Notes under the pieces: model-generated | Seen by the model: the letters and a program-made list of their open reading frames with translations, nothing else | What the model was told of the DNA's origin: nothing | Database searches by the model: none | Part shown: positions 63,341-64,000 of the stretch, piece after piece | Numbering within the stretch: the first letter of the stretch is position 1 | How the letters are laid out: each line of letters opens with the position of its first letter | Made by a program: the position numbers and the translations under genes | Origin: Bosea beijingensis | Lineage (GTDB): Bacteria; Pseudomonadota; Alphaproteobacteria; Rhizobiales; Beijerinckiaceae | DNA length: 64,000 nucleotides | Assembly (NCBI RefSeq): GCF_030758975.1 | Contig: NZ_CP132359.1 | Location: 5,283,257 to 5,347,256, forward strand | Reading direction: 5' to 3'

Positions 63341-64000
63341 TCAAATCTGTGATCTGGCGAGGCTGGATATCCAGTCAGAGATCTTCTGGCCGGCTGTGCG
63401 GCTTTGCCAGTCCGAAAACGTGTAGGGCTTCGAGACCCCTGCATCCTTGTCGAACACGGCCGTTTGAGTGAGGGCGAATTCGCGGTCGAACAGACTGATG
63501 TTCGCCTCGTCATTGAGCCGTAGAGCGCGATCATCGATGTTGGTCGAGCCGACCGAGGTCCAGATATCGTCGACAATGATCAGCTTGCAGTGGAAGAAGG
63601 TCGGCTGATATTCGCTGATCTTCACGCCGGCCTGGAGCAAATCCCCCCAAAGGTGCCGTGACGCCTTCCTGACGATGCGCGCATCGGTCTGTGACCCAGG
63701 GACGATGATCTGGATGTCGACGCCGCGCTGGCGGGCTTCAAGAAGCTGCCTGCGCGTGAGCTCGTCGGGAACGAAATACGGCGTGGCGATCCGAATGTTC
63801 TTTTGCGCGGCCGCAAGCGCGGTCATCAGCATGAGATGCATGACATTGCGCTGATGGGTTGAGCTCACAACGACCTGGGTAGCGCGGTCCCCAGTTGATT
63901 TGATCTCTGGGAAAAACCGGTCTCCTAACAGCAGTTCGCCGGTCGCTTCGATCCAGTGCTCTGCAAAAGCAGCTTGAAACTCAGCCGCAACTGGTCCTTC
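63341..64000 (-). CDS. Phospholipase D / cardiolipin synthase family protein (N-terminus beyond window)
   Basis: About 219 codons of the 3' part; the frame is open to the right edge. A GTG at 63868 is only an internal codon, since homologous sequence (VAAEFQAAFAEHWIEATGE) precedes it. A complete second HKD motif is present: HCKLIIVD, then SVGSTNIDDRALRLNDEANI. IRIATPYFVPDELTRRQL is also typical. These enzymes exchange phosphatidyl groups to make cardiolipin at the membrane. The first HKD copy and membrane helices would lie outside. The C-terminus is standard. Confidence 0.9.
   Translation of the reverse strand, partial: EGPVAAEFQAAFAEHWIEATGELLLGDRFFPEIKSTGDRATQVVVSSTHQRNVMHLMLMTALAAAQKNIRIATPYFVPDELTRRQLLEARQRGVDIQIIVPGSQTDARIVRKASRHLWGDLLQAGVKISEYQPTFFHCKLIIVDDIWTSVGSTNIDDRALRLNDEANISLFDREFALTQTAVFDKDAGVSKPYTFSDWQSRTAGQKISDWISSLARSQI

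Noticed and set aside
63229..63576. Small minus-strand frame near the PLD gene end
   Set aside because: Out of phase with the PLD coding sequence, without a ribosome site or recognisable motif.

Overview
The window looks like chromosome from a GC-rich alphaproteobacterium, most likely Hyphomicrobiales (Bosea/Beijerinckiaceae-like is a guess). The reasons are the codon and base composition, an ImuB-type Y-family polymerase fragment, a PhaC-like/Pta/AckA cluster, and the abundance of ABC importers with LysR regulators. No tRNA, rRNA, CRISPR array or intact insertion sequence was seen.

Layout. (A) 1-336 is the 3' part of an imuB gene that runs off the left edge. (B) 337-26061 is a giant-adhesin locus on the minus strand: tolC-like lipoprotein, periplasmic adaptor, HlyD protein with a GAF-like N-terminus, an M50 zinc-protease/HlyD fusion, then an adhesin of about 6,240 codons (DUF4347, propeller-like region, SdrD-B-like module, about 38 cadherin/VCBS-like repeats). 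No transport ATPase is present. Beyond tolC lies a broken LysR gene. (C) 26062-36893 is a peptide-uptake and hydroxyproline block: dppB/C/D with a broken dppF, a family-5 binding protein, LysR, amidohydrolase, 4-hydroxyproline epimerase, FAD-dependent D-amino-acid dehydrogenase, and a second dppC with only the tail of its dppB. (D) 36898-49206 is housekeeping-like: exonuclease I with a small partner, a yhiI-rbbA-yhhJ type export cluster, a P1B-type ATPase, and phaC-like-pta-ackA. (E) 49207-59803 begins with a short tyrosine recombinase, followed by a LysR-controlled catabolic operon: spermidine/putrescine-type ABC importer, three-subunit oxidase, RidA and an enolase-superfamily enzyme. (F) 59959-64000 holds a large SF2 helicase with a nuclease-like C-terminus and the 3' part of a phospholipase D/cardiolipin-synthase gene.

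The most striking structure is three abrupt joins, at about 336, 26061 and 36893. At the first two, genes on both sides are cut. At the third, only dppB is cut and the other side is the terminator of exonuclease I. The adhesin loses its C-terminus into imuB sequence, a LysR gene and a dppF gene are cut at the same base, and dppB is cut just before the exonuclease I terminator. No transposase lies at any join, so these are either non-homologous deletions or chimeric assembly. The best candidate for an undescribed system is the adhesin locus: a TolC channel plus three adaptor proteins, one fused to an intramembrane-type zinc protease, apparently serving a giant surface protein whose N-terminal DUF4347 domain carries a His/Cys pair like caspase/CHAT-fold peptidases.
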